Shown: positions 52,163 through 62,027, counted from the first letter of the stretch. The stretch is 64,000 nucleotides of DNA from Nonomuraea coxensis DSM 45129 (GCF_019397265.1 NZ_CP068985.1:744001-808000), one strand, 5' to 3'. The notes: generated by a model from the sequence alone, not told the origin. A program made the numbers and translations.

Positions 52163-52900
52163 TCAGCTCTGCGGGACGCGCGCCACGCAGAAGACCGTCT
52201 GGCCGAACGGCGGACGGAAGAACCGCTCGATGAGCCGCGTGAGCGGCACCACCGTACGGTCGTAGATCTTGACCAGGCGCGGGTCGGGATAGCCGACGCC
52301 GCCCCGGCGCACCGCCGCCCACCAGGCGATGCCGCCCAGGAAGTTGATCGGCTTGAGCACCTCGACGTCCAGGCCCGCCCGCGCGACCGTGGCGGCCAGC
52401 GTCTTCGGCGTGTAGCGCTGCACGTGGCCGACCTTGCGGTCGAAGTCGCCGTAGAGCTGCATGTAGCCCGGCACCCAGATGATGATCCGGCCGCCCGGCA
52501 GCGTCACCCGCGCCAGCGAACGCAGCGCCTCGGCGTCGTCCTCGATGTGCTCCAGGACGTTCATCAGCACGACGGTGTCGACCTTGTCCTCCAGCGGGAT
52601 GTCGGTCGGCAGGCCGAACTGCAGCACGCCGATCTCGTCGCGCCCGGCGAAACGCTTCTCCAGCTGCTCGACGCAGTAGGGGTCGAAGTCGCTCACCACG
52701 AGCCGGTCGAGGCGCGGCAGGAACTGCTCGGCGAAGTGCCCGAGGCCCGAACCGATCTCCAGCATCGAGCGGCCCACGTAGGGGGCGACCATGTCGAACT
52801 CGTACTGCCGGTAGTTCTTGGCCTCGTCCCCACCGAGGTGGTTCTCCAGGGCCTCGTCACCGGCCGCCGGTTGCACTACACGGTCATACCCAGAAGACAT
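52163..52900 (-). CDS. SAM-dependent methyltransferase (type 11/12)
   Basis: A 245-residue methyltransferase with motif I MLEIGSGLGHFAEQFLP (about 46-62), motif II VSDFDPYCVEQL, and LMNVLEHIEDD (post-motif, about 113-123). LARVTLPGGRIIIWVPGYMQLY follows. The C-terminal region (LKPINFLGGIAWW, VPLTRLIERF) resembles enzymes acting on sugar or polyprenyl-linked intermediates, a weak hint only. The substrate is unknown. Confidence 0.85.
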   Translation of the reverse strand: MSSGYDRVVQPAAGDEALENHLGGDEAKNYRQYEFDMVAPYVGRSMLEIGSGLGHFAEQFLPRLDRLVVSDFDPYCVEQLEKRFAGRDEIGVLQFGLPTDIPLEDKVDTVVLMNVLEHIEDDAEALRSLARVTLPGGRIIIWVPGYMQLYGDFDRKVGHVQRYTPKTLAATVARAGLDVEVLKPINFLGGIAWWAAVRRGGVGYPDPRLVKIYDRTVVPLTRLIERFFRPPFGQTVFCVARVPQS

Positions 52901-53026
52901 AGTCCCGTTCCTTCAAGGGGGCACACGGATTGCCCGAGTCTAATGCCCCGATCAGCGGCAGGGGTCACGCGATCCGGCGCACGCACTTCCCTGCCGGGCC
53001 TGGTTTGCGGTGGAATCTGACTCGTC

Positions 53027-53566
53027 ATGGACGACGACGAGGCGATCGCGCGCTCGCTCGACGGTGACCTGAACGCCTATGAGGCGCTGGTCGCCCGCTA
53101 CAGCGCGCTCGCCCACCGTACCGCGTACCTGCTCGGCGCGGGGGACGAAGCCGAGGACGTCGTGCAGGAGGCGTTCGTCAAGGCGTTCAGGCACCTGGCG
53201 GGCTTCCGGCGGGACTCGCCGTTCCGCCCGTGGCTGCTGCGGATCGTGGCCAACGAGACGCACAACCTGACCCGGTCACGGGGGCGGCGCGCCGAGCTGA
53301 CGCTCAGGCTGGGCGCGGCGGCGACCGACCGGGCGCCCGACGACCCCGAGGGGACGGCCGTCGCCACTGACCGGCGCGCCCGCCTGCTGGCCGCCGTCCG
53401 CGCACTGCCCGAGCGGGAACGCCGGGCCGTGGTGTGCCGGTACTTCTTACAGCTGACGGAGGCGGAGACGGCCCAGGTGCTGGACTGTCCGGTGGGCACC
53501 GTCAAGTCCAGCACCCATCGCGGGCTGGCGCGGCTGAGGGAGGAGGTGGGCAATGAACTCGCATGA
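53027..53566 (+). CDS. ECF-family RNA polymerase sigma factor
   Basis: A 179-residue ECF sigma factor: region 2 (AYEALVARYSALAHRTAYLL, DEAEDVVQEAFVKAFRHL) binds core polymerase and -10, and region 4 (about 125-175: LPERERRAVVCRYFLQLTEA, then CPVGTVKSSTHRGLARLREE) reads -35. The final 14 bases overlap the next gene, which is the usual place for an anti-sigma factor. Confidence 0.92.
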   Translation: MDDDEAIARSLDGDLNAYEALVARYSALAHRTAYLLGAGDEAEDVVQEAFVKAFRHLAGFRRDSPFRPWLLRIVANETHNLTRSRGRRAELTLRLGAAATDRAPDDPEGTAVATDRRARLLAAVRALPERERRAVVCRYFLQLTEAETAQVLDCPVGTVKSSTHRGLARLREEVGNELA

Positions 53567-54491
53567 CGACAGGGACGACCCCAACCCGCCGGCCGCTCGG
53601 GACGCGCACCCTGACGCTCGCGACGCGCACCCCGACGCCGCGGACGCTCCCGACGCGCTGGAGGCCGAGCTGCTCGCCCTCGGCGCCCTGCTCGACGTGC
53701 CCGCCGCCCCGCCGGCCACCGACATCGCCGCCGCCGTCCGCACCCGCCTCACCCAACCCGACCCCGGCCTCCCCGACCCTGGGCGGCCCGACCCCGGGCG
53801 GCCCGCCGCGCCTGACCCCGGCCTGCCCGACCCTGACCTGGTTGCCGACCCGCCTGAGCCGGCGCGTGGGGCGCGTACCGGCCCTTCGCGGCGGGGGACG
53901 CGGGCGCGGAGGCGGCGGTGGGCCGTGGTGGTGGCCGTCGTGGCGGCGGTCGTGGCCGTCACCGCCGCCACCCCGCAGGGCCGGGCCGCCGTGGTGAAGA
54001 TCCTCCGCTTCGCGGGCGTCGAGCTGCGGGTCTCCGACACCCCGCCGCCACCGCTCACCACCACCGCGCCGCTCCCCGGCGAACGCGCCGTGCCGCCGGA
54101 GGACCTGCCGTCCCTGGCCCGCTTCCCGGTACGCACCCCCGCCCGCCTCGGCCCCCCGCAGGCGGCCACGGTCTCCGACGGCGGCCGCGTGGCGTCGATG
54201 TTCTGGCCGGGCGGCATCCGCCTCGACCAGTTCGACGGCGAGATGGAGCCGTACTTCTTCAAGCAGCTCGGCCCGCCCTTCCCCGCCCATTTCGAGCTCG
54301 GCGGCGGCACGGACGGCTGGTGGATCGCCGGCGAGCACCCGCTCGGCCACCTCCGCCGCGTGGACGGCACCGTCGTGCCGCTCCGTCAGGCGGCGCCCAC
54401 CCTCATCTGGACGAGCGGCGGCGTCAACCACCGCCTGGAGGGCGTACGCACCGCGGGCGAGGCCGTCGAGATCGCCCGCTCACTCCGGTGA
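53553..54491 (+). CDS. Single-pass membrane protein, candidate anti-sigma factor
   Basis: A 312-residue protein overlapping the sigma gene by 14 bases. The cytosolic part (1-125) has degenerate repeats (DAHPDARDAHPDA; PDPGLPDPGRPDPGR) and a short helix DALEAELLALGALLDV that could contact sigma. One TM helix is at about 128-148 (WAVVVAVVAAVVAVTAAT). The extracellular domain (about 165-312) ends PTLIWTSGGVNHRLEG and then a helix, similar to the C-termini of the proteins at 55589 and 56297. No zinc-binding HxxxCxxC anti-sigma motif is seen, so the role rests on position. Confidence 0.65.
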   Translation: MNSHDDRDDPNPPAARDAHPDARDAHPDAADAPDALEAELLALGALLDVPAAPPATDIAAAVRTRLTQPDPGLPDPGRPDPGRPAAPDPGLPDPDLVADPPEPARGARTGPSRRGTRARRRRWAVVVAVVAAVVAVTAATPQGRAAVVKILRFAGVELRVSDTPPPPLTTTAPLPGERAVPPEDLPSLARFPVRTPARLGPPQAATVSDGGRVASMFWPGGIRLDQFDGEMEPYFFKQLGPPFPAHFELGGGTDGWWIAGEHPLGHLRRVDGTVVPLRQAAPTLIWTSGGVNHRLEGVRTAGEAVEIARSLR

Positions 54492-55508
54492 CGGCGACCC
54501 GGTGAGCCAGTCGTCGACGCCCTTCAGCAGTTCCTTGCGCACCGCCTCGGGCGCGGCCGACGAGCGCACCGACTGCCTGGCCAGCTCGGCGACCCCGGCG
54601 TCGGAGAACCCGTACGCCTCCCTGGCCAGCTCGTACTGCCGCAGCAGCCGGTCGCCGAACAGCAGCGGGTCGTCGGCCCCCAGCGCGATCGGCACCCCCG
54701 CGTCGAACAGCCGCCGCAGCGGCACGTCGGCGGCCCGCTCGGCCACCCCCAGCCCGACGTTGGAGGTCGGGCAGACCTCGCAGCAGATCTGCCGGTCGGC
54801 CAGGCGGCTCATCAGCCAGTCGTCCTCGGCCGCCCGCACGCCGTGCCCGACCCGGTCGGCCCCCAGGTCGTCCACGCACTGCTGGACGCTGCGCGGGCCC
54901 ATCAGCTCGCCGCCGTGCGGCACGGCCAGCAGCCCGCCCCGCTTGGCGATCCTGAAGGCGCGTTCGAAGTCGCGGGCCTGGCCCCGGCGCTCGTCGTTGG
55001 ACAGCCCGAAGCCGATGACCCCCTGGTCGCGGTACTGGAGGGCGAGCCTGGCCAGCGTGTTGGCGTCCAGCGGATGCCTGGTCCGGTTGGCGGCCACGAT
55101 CACGGCGATGCCGACGCCGGAGTGCTCGGCGGCCTGCCGTACGGCGTCCAGCATCAGCTCCAGCGTGGCCGTCAGCCCGCCGAACCGCTGGGCGTAGCCG
55201 GACGGGTCCACCTGGATCTCCAGCCAGCGCGACCCGGCCGCCGCCTCGTCCTCGGCGGTCTCGCGCAGCAGCCGGTAGACGTGTTCCGGGCGGGTCAGGA
55301 CGGACCGGGCGATGTCGTACAGCCGCTGGAACCTGAACCAGCCGCGCTCGTCGGTGGCCCGCAGCTTGGGCGGCCAGTCCTGCTCCAGCGCGTCGGGGAG
55401 GTGCAGCCCCTGGTCCCTGGCCAGCTCGATCAGCGTGGCATGCCGCATGGAACCGGTGAAGTGCAGGTGGAGATGTGCTTTCGGGAGCGTGACCAGGGGC
55501 TTCGGCAT
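54480..55508 (-). CDS. add: Adenosine deaminase
   Basis: A 342-residue amidohydrolase converting (deoxy)adenosine to inosine. Zinc and active-site motifs: KAHLHLHFTGSM (about 10-21), VPHGGEL (about 195), RVGHGVRA, CPTSNVGLG and ALGADDPLLFG. The first motif has HLHFTG where most enzymes have HLHLDG or HVHLDG. The gene's 3' end overlaps the plus-strand membrane-protein gene by 12 bases. Confidence 0.92.
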   Translation of the reverse strand: MPKPLVTLPKAHLHLHFTGSMRHATLIELARDQGLHLPDALEQDWPPKLRATDERGWFRFQRLYDIARSVLTRPEHVYRLLRETAEDEAAAGSRWLEIQVDPSGYAQRFGGLTATLELMLDAVRQAAEHSGVGIAVIVAANRTRHPLDANTLARLALQYRDQGVIGFGLSNDERRGQARDFERAFRIAKRGGLLAVPHGGELMGPRSVQQCVDDLGADRVGHGVRAAEDDWLMSRLADRQICCEVCPTSNVGLGVAERAADVPLRRLFDAGVPIALGADDPLLFGDRLLRQYELAREAYGFSDAGVAELARQSVRSSAAPEAVRKELLKGVDDWLTGSPSPE

Positions 55509-55588
55509 CTCCTCATCTTGCCATTGGCGCCACCATCGGATGGTTTAAAGAGGGGTAGGAGGCGGCCCGGGCGGGGGATCATCGGGGA

Positions 55589-56245
55589 ATGATCCCCGAG
55601 GGGCGCGTGTACGGGCAGGGACGCGCGGACGGACCCGCGTCCGCGGACGGGCAGGGCCGGCGGGCGGCGCTGGCGGCGCTGGCGTTCGCGGTGACGGCGA
55701 TGGCCATCTACGGGCTGTTCGCGTCAGGGTTCGGGCGGATACGCCCGCCCGCGCGGCCGGTGGAGCCCGCCGCCGCGGCCCAGGGCCCACCGGCCCCCGC
55801 CCCGTCGGCGCGCCCGGCACCGGCCGAGCCCGCGCCGGCCGCGCCCGTTCTCGCGGTGATCGCCGACGGCTTCTACCTCACCTACCTCCCCCCTGACCTG
55901 CGGCGCACCGGGGGAGGGACGCTCGGCCCCGGAGCGGGCGGCTGGGCGAGGTACGCCCCGGAGAAGCCGGAAGCGGCAGGTCCAGGAAGGTACGTCGAGG
56001 CGCGCGTCGAACGCGGCCCCGTCGCCGCAGACTGGTCGCGCTACCGCTCCCACGTCGCCGTGCTCAACGCCCGCGACACCCTCCTGCGAGGCAGGCCCGC
56101 CGTGGTCGGCCGCGACCCGCGCGGCGGCCGGACGATCGCCTGGCTGGAGCGCCCGGGCACAGGTCTGCGGGTCAGGGCCGGTGAATCCCTGGGTAAGGAA
56201 CTCCTCGCAGTTGCCGCCTCGGTCAAGGCTCCTGTAGGAGACTAG
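55589..56245 (+). CDS. Membrane-anchored exported protein with WLERPG C-terminal motif
   Basis: A 218-residue protein. Short cytosolic N-terminus, a TM/signal-anchor helix (about 28-47: AALAALAFAVTAMAIYGLF), a Pro/Ala-rich spacer (about 54-85) and a globular extracellular domain (about 86-218) with LAVIADGFYLTYLPPDL and the C-terminal block GGRTIAWLERPG then a helix KELLAVAASV. The terminal block matches those of the proteins at 56297 and 53553. No known family. Confidence 0.65.
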   Translation: MIPEGRVYGQGRADGPASADGQGRRAALAALAFAVTAMAIYGLFASGFGRIRPPARPVEPAAAAQGPPAPAPSARPAPAEPAPAAPVLAVIADGFYLTYLPPDLRRTGGGTLGPGAGGWARYAPEKPEAAGPGRYVEARVERGPVAADWSRYRSHVAVLNARDTLLRGRPAVVGRDPRGGRTIAWLERPGTGLRVRAGESLGKELLAVAASVKAPVGD

Positions 56246-56296
56246 AGCCCCTTCCCGTCCCGTTCCCGGGGTGTCCACACACGTCATGGGGGGTCC

Positions 56297-56821
56297 ATGC
56301 GGCGTCTGGCGGCGGTGCTCCTCACGCTCGCGCTCTCCGGTTGCGCGCTTTCCGGCTGCGCGGGCGGCGGGGGCGCGGGCGGTGGCGAGGTCCCGGTGCC
56401 CCGCGCCTCCGACGGGTCCCCGTCCGCCGAGCAGGCCGGCAGCAGGGCGCTGACGCTGTCGTGCGGCGCCGCCTCCGAGGTCCGCCTGCCCGGCCTGGCC
56501 CGTCCGCTCGAACGCGCGGGCACCTTCTCCCGCCTGCCCGCGCTCACCCGGCCGCTCGCCGTGCACGGCCTGATCTGGAGCCAGAACGACGAGCGGCTGT
56601 ACGTCGGCGTCGTGTGCGGTCCGCGTACCGCCGAGCAGTTCGTCACGCTGGTGGCGCACGCGCGGCTCACGGCCTGGGAGGGCCGGCCCGCCCTGCGCTG
56701 GACCACCCGTACGGGCGTGCGCAACCTCATGTGGCTGGAGCGCCCGGGCGTCGCGGTCTACGTCGGCGCGACGCCGGGGCTCGACGACGAGATCCTGCGG
56801 GTCGCCGCCGGGATCGGCTAG
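56297..56821 (+). CDS. Small lipoprotein with WLERPG C-terminal motif
   Basis: A 174-residue exported protein. The signal peptide ends in lipobox-like LALSGCALSGCAGG, with two candidate lipid-bearing cysteines (residues 16 and 21); LSGC at 13-16 or 18-21 both fit. A Gly/Ala/Ser linker follows, then a domain ending TGVRNLMWLERPG and a helix DDEILRVAAGI. It lies 51 bases after the 55589 gene and shares its terminal motif, so the two were probably duplicated. Function unknown. Confidence 0.65.
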   Translation: MRRLAAVLLTLALSGCALSGCAGGGGAGGGEVPVPRASDGSPSAEQAGSRALTLSCGAASEVRLPGLARPLERAGTFSRLPALTRPLAVHGLIWSQNDERLYVGVVCGPRTAEQFVTLVAHARLTAWEGRPALRWTTRTGVRNLMWLERPGVAVYVGATPGLDDEILRVAAGIG

Positions 56822-58030
56822 TCAGCGGGCCTCGGCCAGCAGCTTGCCCAGACGGCTGACGCCCTCGACCAGGTCGTCGTCGCCCAGCGCGTACGACAGC
56901 CGGAAGTATCCCGGCGTCCCGAACGCCTCCCCGGGCACCACCGCGACCTCGGCCTCCTCCAGGATCAGCTCCGCCAGCTCCGCGGACGTGCCCGGCCGCC
57001 GCCCCCGCAGCTCCTTGCCGACCAGCGCCTTGACCGACGGGTAGGCGTAGAACGCCCCCTTGGGCTCGGGGCACACCACGCCCGGGATGTCGTTGAGCAT
57101 CCGCACCATCGTCCGCCGCCGCCGGTCGAAGGCCGCGCGCATCTCGGCCACCGCCGACAGATCGCCGGAGACCGCCGCCAGCGCGGCCATCTGGGAGACG
57201 TTGGAGACGTTGGAGGTGGCGTGCGACTGCAGGTTGGTGGCCGCCTTGACGACGTCGGACGGGCCGATCAGCCAGCCCACGCGCCAGCCGGTCATCGCGT
57301 ACGTCTTGGCGACGCCGTTGAGAATCACGACCCGGTCGCCCAGCTCGGGGACGGCCGTGGCGATGCTGGTGAACTCGGCGCCGTCGTAGACCAGGTGCTC
57401 GTAGATCTCGTCGGTGATCACCCAGAGGCCGTGCTCGGCGGCCCACCGCCCGATCGCGACCGTCTGCTCGCGGGTGTGGACGGCGCCCGTCGGGTTGGAC
57501 GGCGAGACGAACAGCAGCGCCTTCGTCCGCCCGGTGCGCGCCGCCTCGAGCTGCTCGACGCTCGCGAGGTAGCCGGTGGACTCGTCGGTGACCACGTCGA
57601 CCTGCGTGCCGCCGGCCAGCTTGATCGCCTCGGGGTACGTCGTCCAGTAGGGCGCCACGACCAGCACCTCGTCGCCCGGGTCGAGCAGGGTGGCGAACGC
57701 CTCGTAGACGGCCTGCTTGCCGCCGTTGGTGACGAGCACCTGCGAGGGCTCGGCGGAGTAGCCGGAGTCGCGCCGCGTCTTGGCCGCGATGGCCTGCTTG
57801 AGCTCGGGCAGCCCGCCCGCCGGGGTGTACTTGTGGAAGCGCGGGTCGCGGGCCGCCTCGACCGCCGCCTCGACGATGTAGCCGGGCGTCGGGAAGTCGG
57901 GCTCGCCCGCGCCGAACCCGATGACCGGGCGCCCGGCGGCCTTCATGGCCTTCGCCTTGGCGTCGACGGCCAGTGTGGCGGACTCGGAAATCGCGGAGAT
58001 CCTCGCGGAGATGCGGCGTCGGCTCGACAT
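56822..58030 (-). CDS. Pyridoxal phosphate-dependent aminotransferase (aspartate aminotransferase type)
   Basis: A 402-residue class I aminotransferase. Motifs: [45 protein letters not shown] (Asn), [14 protein letters not shown] (Asp/Tyr), and the PLP lysine in [18 protein letters not shown] (about 240). It fits the actinobacterial AspC next to secE-nusG. ATG 58030 ([13 protein letters not shown] start) was chosen because the family begins there. Confidence 0.93.
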   Translation of the reverse strand: MSSRRRISARISAISESATLAVDAKAKAMKAAGRPVIGFGAGEPDFPTPGYIVEAAVEAARDPRFHKYTPAGGLPELKQAIAAKTRRDSGYSAEPSQVLVTNGGKQAVYEAFATLLDPGDEVLVVAPYWTTYPEAIKLAGGTQVDVVTDESTGYLASVEQLEAARTGRTKALLFVSPSNPTGAVHTREQTVAIGRWAAEHGLWVITDEIYEHLVYDGAEFTSIATAVPELGDRVVILNGVAKTYAMTGWRVGWLIGPSDVVKAATNLQSHATSNVSNVSQMAALAAVSGDLSAVAEMRAAFDRRRRTMVRMLNDIPGVVCPEPKGAFYAYPSVKALVGKELRGRRPGTSAELAELILEEAEVAVVPGEAFGTPGYFRLSYALGDDDLVEGVSRLGKLLAEAR

Positions 58031-58187
58031 GGCTCCATCGTCGCACGACGCCTTGACCTGGGCGATCAGGTTTCGGTTCGACGTGCCGGGCAATCCCCCG
58101 TATGCTTCAGCTCGGTCCTTCCGCCGCATGTCGGCGAGCGGTTCGGTCCAGGCAGTGATTCAATCAGGGTAGTCTGGTTGATGACAT

Positions 58188-58260
58188 AGGGCACTGGCGC
58201 AATTGGTAGCGCACCGGTCTCCAAAACCGGCGGTTGGGGGTTCGAGTCCCTCGTGCCCTG
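58188..58260 (+). tRNA. trnW: tRNA-Trp (anticodon CCA)
   Basis: A full cloverleaf: acceptor AGGGCAC (58188-58194) pairs with GTGCCCT (58253-58259). D-arm GCGC/GCGC, anticodon stem CCGGT/ACCGG with loop CTCCAAA (CCA at 58221-58223), T-arm GGGGG-TTCGAGT-CCCTC, discriminator G. CCA is not encoded. It stands upstream of secE as in other actinomycetes. Confidence 0.97.
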
Positions 58261-58337
58261 CGAGTGCGGTCCGCGCATGACAGGCGTGTAAGCGCGCCGC
58301 AGAACTGCGTTGGATACGACGAATTCAGGTGAGGACT

Positions 58338-58583
58338 GTGGCGATCGACACGCGCGGCGAGACCGCAGACAAGCCCAGTGGCGAGAAGAAGACGCGCACT
58401 TCACCTGCCCTCTTCTATCGGCAGGTCGTCAACGAGCTTCGTAAGGTCATCTGGCCGACACGCAAGGATCTGATCACCTACACCACGGTCGTTCTGATAT
58501 TCGTTCTGATCATGGTTGGCATCGTCTACGGGCTCGACAGCGCTCTGGGATGGGCAGTGCTGAAGATCTTCGGCGGGGCCTGA
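58338..58583 (+). CDS. secE: Preprotein translocase subunit SecE
   Basis: An 81-residue SecE with the conserved amphipathic helix FYRQVVNELRKVIWPTRKDL (about 30-49) and one TM helix (TYTTVVLIFVLIMVGIVYGL). It clamps SecY in the protein-export channel. GTG 58338 was preferred over GTG 58329 because AGGTGAGG lies before it. It begins the secE-nusG-rplK-rplA cluster. Confidence 0.95.
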   Translation: MAIDTRGETADKPSGEKKTRTSPALFYRQVVNELRKVIWPTRKDLITYTTVVLIFVLIMVGIVYGLDSALGWAVLKIFGGA

Positions 58584-58646
58584 TCCAGACGCCGCCGGTC
58601 GACTGACGGAGTCGCCCTTCGATTCGACGAAAGAGGAAGAGTCACC

Positions 58647-59411
58647 GTGTCCGAGTCTTCATTTCCGGCGGACGAGTCTCGCGACGAGTGGGACGACGAG
58701 CTGGAAGAGGCCACTGAGGAGACCGCCGAGGCGGAGTCCGACGAGGCCGAGGCCGCGGGAAGCGACGAAGCGAGCGAGGCCGACGCCTCCGCCGCCGAGG
58801 ACGCTTCGGCCCTTCCCGACGTCGACCCCGTCGAGGAGTTCAAGCAGTCCCTGCGCGGCCTGCCCGGCGAGTGGTACGTCATCCACTCCTACGCCGGTTA
58901 CGAGAACCGCGTGAAGTCCAACATCGAGAGCCGCAACGTGTCGCTCAACATGGAGGACTACATCTACCAGGTCGAGGTGCCGACGCACACCGTCCAGGAG
59001 TTCAAGAGCGGCAAGAAGGTGCCGGTCAAGGAGCGCGTGCTGCCCGGCTACGTCCTGGTGCGCATGGAGCTGACCGACGAGTCCTGGGCCGCGGTGCGCA
59101 ACACCCCCGGCGTCACCGGCTTCGTCGGCCTGTCCAACAAGCCGAGCCCGCTCAGCCTCGACGAGGTCGCCAAGCTGCTCGCGCCCGAGCCGACCGAGGA
59201 GACCAAGAAGGCGGCCACCAAGACCGCCGCGGGCCCCACGGTCGAGTTCGAGATCGGCGAGTCGGTCACGGTCATGGACGGCCCGTTCGCCACCCTGCCG
59301 GCCTCGGTGAGCGAGATCAGCCCCGAGTCGCAGAAGCTCAAGGTGCTCGTCTCGATCTTCGGCCGGGAGACTCCGGTGGAGCTGTCGTTCAACCAGGTCT
59401 CGAAGATCTAG
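58647..59411 (+). CDS. nusG: Transcription termination/antitermination factor NusG
   Basis: A 254-residue NusG. An acidic, Ala/Glu-rich extension (1-65) typical of actinobacteria is followed by the NGN domain ([50 protein letters not shown]) and KOW domain ([20 protein letters not shown]). It binds RNA polymerase and couples it to ribosomes or Rho. It starts at a GTG after GAGGAAGAG. Confidence 0.97.
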   Translation: MSESSFPADESRDEWDDELEEATEETAEAESDEAEAAGSDEASEADASAAEDASALPDVDPVEEFKQSLRGLPGEWYVIHSYAGYENRVKSNIESRNVSLNMEDYIYQVEVPTHTVQEFKSGKKVPVKERVLPGYVLVRMELTDESWAAVRNTPGVTGFVGLSNKPSPLSLDEVAKLLAPEPTEETKKAATKTAAGPTVEFEIGESVTVMDGPFATLPASVSEISPESQKLKVLVSIFGRETPVELSFNQVSKI

Positions 59412-59532
59412 GTCGATCACCTACACTTAGACGTTCGGACTGGCCGCCTGCGCTGTCGGGCGGCCTCCGACATGTCAGGGCCGCATCCGCCGCCCGGCAT
59501 CGCATCACAATCCAGGACCCGGAGAAGGACAC

Positions 59533-59964
59533 ATGCCTCCGAAGAAGAAAATCGCCGCGTTGGTGAAGGTCCAGCTCCCCGCTGGCCAGGCCACCCCGGC
59601 ACCGCCGGTGGGTACCGCCCTCGGTCCCCACGGCGTCAACATCATGGACTTCGTCAAGCAGTACAACGCTGCGACGGAGGCTCAGCGGGGCAACATCATC
59701 CCCGTCGAGATCACCATTTTCGAGGACCGCAGCTTCACCTTCGTCACGAAGACGCCGCCGGCCCCCGAGCTGATCAAGAAGGCCCTCGGCCTCGACAAGG
59801 GCAGCGCGGTCCCGCACCGTGACAAGGTCGGCAAGCTGAGCCGCGAGCAGCTGCGCAGCATCGCCGAGACCAAGATGCCCGACCTCAACGCCAACGACAT
59901 CGAGGCGGCCGAGAAGATCATCGCCGGCACCGCCCGGTCGATGGGCATCACGATCGCCGAGTAA
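59533..59964 (+). CDS. rplK: 50S ribosomal protein L11
   Basis: A 143-residue L11: [40 protein letters not shown] and the C-terminal rRNA-binding domain ([20 protein letters not shown], then GTARSMGI). It forms the GTPase-associated centre of the ribosome together with 23S rRNA and L10-L12. It lies 121 bp after nusG, where a promoter could sit. Confidence 0.98.
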   Translation: MPPKKKIAALVKVQLPAGQATPAPPVGTALGPHGVNIMDFVKQYNAATEAQRGNIIPVEITIFEDRSFTFVTKTPPAPELIKKALGLDKGSAVPHRDKVGKLSREQLRSIAETKMPDLNANDIEAAEKIIAGTARSMGITIAE

Positions 59965-60032
59965 CACCCCTTCCCAGACGTCGTGGGAGGGCCGCCGCGA
60001 CGGCGACGGCCCGAGTACCACTAGGAGTACGC

Positions 60033-60752
60033 ATGAAGCGCAGCAAAGCGCACAAGGACGCGGCGGCCAAGGTCGACCGCGACAAGCTCTACACCCCGGT
60101 CCAGGCCGCCAAGCTCGCCAAGGAGACGTCGACCACCAAGTTCGACGCCACCGTCGAGGTCGCGCTGCGGCTGGGCGTCGACCCTCGCAAGGCAGACCAG
60201 ATCGTGCGCGGCACGGTCAACCTTCCGCACGGCACCGGCAAGACCGCCCGGGTCCTGGTCTTCGCGACCGGTGACCGTGCCGAGGCTGCCCGCGAGGCGG
60301 GCGCCGACATCGTCGGCGCCGACGAGCTGATCGACGAGATCTCCAAGGGCAACCGGCTCAACGAGTTCGACGCCGTGGTGGCCACGCCCGACATGATGGG
60401 CAAGGTCGGCCGCCTGGGCCGCGTGCTCGGCCCGCGTGGCCTCATGCCCAACCCGAAGACCGGCACCGTGACGCCCGACGTCGCGAAGGCCGTCACGGAA
60501 ATCAAGGGCGGCAAGATCGAGTTCCGCACCGACCGGCAGGCCAACCTGCACTTCATCATCGGCAAGACGTCCTTCGGCGAGCGCCAGCTCCTGGAGAACT
60601 ACGCTGCCGCGCTGGACGAGGTGCTGCGTCTCAAGCCGTCGGCCGCCAAGGGCCGCTACCTGAAGAAGGTCACCTTCTCCACGACGATGGGTCCGGGCGT
60701 TCCGGTCGACCCCAACGTCACCCGCGGCATCACCGCCGACCTGGCCGAGTAA
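60033..60752 (+). CDS. rplA: 50S ribosomal protein L1
   Basis: A 239-residue L1: [20 protein letters not shown], the signature region [20 protein letters not shown], and [20 protein letters not shown]. It binds 23S rRNA at the L1 stalk and, in other bacteria, represses its own rplK-rplA message. It is the last gene before the terminator at 60780. Confidence 0.98.
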   Translation: MKRSKAHKDAAAKVDRDKLYTPVQAAKLAKETSTTKFDATVEVALRLGVDPRKADQIVRGTVNLPHGTGKTARVLVFATGDRAEAAREAGADIVGADELIDEISKGNRLNEFDAVVATPDMMGKVGRLGRVLGPRGLMPNPKTGTVTPDVAKAVTEIKGGKIEFRTDRQANLHFIIGKTSFGERQLLENYAAALDEVLRLKPSAAKGRYLKKVTFSTTMGPGVPVDPNVTRGITADLAE

Positions 60753-60779
60753 CCGACCGGCCGGCCGCACGTTTTCACG

Positions 60780-60817
60780 AAAGAGCCCCGCCCGTTTCGT
60801 ACGGGCGGGGCTCTTTT
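60780..60817 (+). terminator. Rho-independent terminator after rplA
   Basis: A perfect 15-bp stem (AAAGAGCCCCGCCCG / CGGGCGGGGCTCTTT, 7-base loop) ending in TTTT. It separates the rplKA transcript from the downstream lipoprotein and rplJL genes. Confidence 0.95.
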
Positions 60818-61205
60818 GGGTCGTGGGGGGGATTGTCGTGTCCGGGCGGGCTGTTGCCGCGTCTGTGCGACCCTGCCGGCCGGCTTGTGCGTCATGTCCC
60901 CTGCGGGCCCGGTGGCGGCGGCCCTCCACGACGCCCCCGGGCCGCTGCGCGCCCCCTTGTGTCCCTGTGCGGCCCCGCGCGCGGGCCTGCTTCGCGCCCT
61001 CCAGGGCCCTGTATCCGCCCCCTGGGAGCCGCCCAGGACCGCGTTCCGCCGGGGAGGGGCGCTTTCTCCGGTGGGTTTCTTTGCGTTGGCAGGGTTGGGG
61101 GGTTGTGAAGGAGCTGTGCAGAGTGTGTGGGGGAGAACCCTGGGTTTTCCCCGAATTGTGCGGGGAAGCCGCTACTATCCCGGATCGCAAACGTAGGGTC
61201 AAGAC
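60818..61205. other. Intergenic region with no supported gene
   Basis: About 390 bp of very GC-rich sequence. Open frames here lack ribosome sites and have the Pro/Arg/Gly-rich composition of chance frames. Near its right end TACTAT (61173-61178) could be a -10 box for the lipoprotein gene; no matching -35 is clear. Confidence 0.6.
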
Positions 61206-62027
61206 ATGCTGAAGCGCAGGATAAGTCTCGCCGCGGCCGGAGCCGCGTTCGTCGTGGCCGCGGTTGCCGGTTGTGGCTCGACCGCCCAACCCATCCAGGT
61301 CAACTTGGCGGCCTCTGAGGTCCTGGCGCAGGCCGCGCAGAAGACCGCCGAGGTCACCAGCTACACCGTCGACGCCGTCGTCAACGCCTCCGGCGCCCAG
61401 GAGGGCAACGGCCGGGTGCAGGGCCGCATGCTCTACCAGAGCAAGCCCGAGCTCGCCGTGGACCTCACGCTGGACACCGTGGACATGGGCGGTCAGAGCC
61501 TGCCGGGCGGCGTCCGCGCCGTGCTGCAGGGCGACACCGTCTACGTCAAGGTCGAGGCGCTGAACAAGATGCTCGGCGCCACCAAGCCGTGGATCAAGGT
61601 CTCGCTGAACGAGGTCGGCGACCGTACCGCGGTCGACCAGTACCTCGCCCAGATCCAGCAGTTCGACCTGGCCAGCGTCACCAAGCTCGTCACGGCCTCC
61701 AAGGACGTGAAGCAGGCCGGCACCGAGACCGTCAACGGCGAGGACACCACCCACTACAGCGGCACCTTCCCGGTGGAGGCGGCCGTGCTGCTGCTGCCGG
61801 CCGACCGGCAGGAGCAGGCGCGCTCGCACCTGTCCGAGCTCAAGGACGTCGCGTTCGACGTGTGGGTCGCGGCCGACGGCCTGCCCCGCAAGCTCGCGCT
61901 GAACGGCCAGAAGGACGGCGCCAAGCTGGACGCCACGCTGTTCTTCAAGGACTACAACAAGCCCGTCACCATCCAGGCCCCGGCCGCCGACCAGGTCGGC
62001 GAGATGCCGGAGACCACGACCAACTAG
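61206..62027 (+). CDS. LppX/LprG-like lipoprotein
   Basis: A 273-residue lipoprotein with lipobox VAAVAGCGST (lipidated Cys at 23). The body alternates strands and helices like the LppX_LprAFG family, which form a half-barrel with a lipid-binding cavity (ITSYTVDAVV-like start, GDTVYVKVEALNKML, WVAADGLPRKLALNG). Such proteins carry or scaffold lipids at the cell surface. Its place between rplA and rplJ is seen in other actinomycetes. Confidence 0.85.
   Translation: MLKRRISLAAAGAAFVVAAVAGCGSTAQPIQVNLAASEVLAQAAQKTAEVTSYTVDAVVNASGAQEGNGRVQGRMLYQSKPELAVDLTLDTVDMGGQSLPGGVRAVLQGDTVYVKVEALNKMLGATKPWIKVSLNEVGDRTAVDQYLAQIQQFDLASVTKLVTASKDVKQAGTETVNGEDTTHYSGTFPVEAAVLLLPADRQEQARSHLSELKDVAFDVWVAADGLPRKLALNGQKDGAKLDATLFFKDYNKPVTIQAPAADQVGEMPETTTN

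Noticed and set aside
60833..61196. Several overlapping plus-strand frames between rplA and the lipoprotein gene
   Set aside because: No ribosome site, biased Pro/Arg/Ala/Gly content in all three frames, and no recognisable motif.
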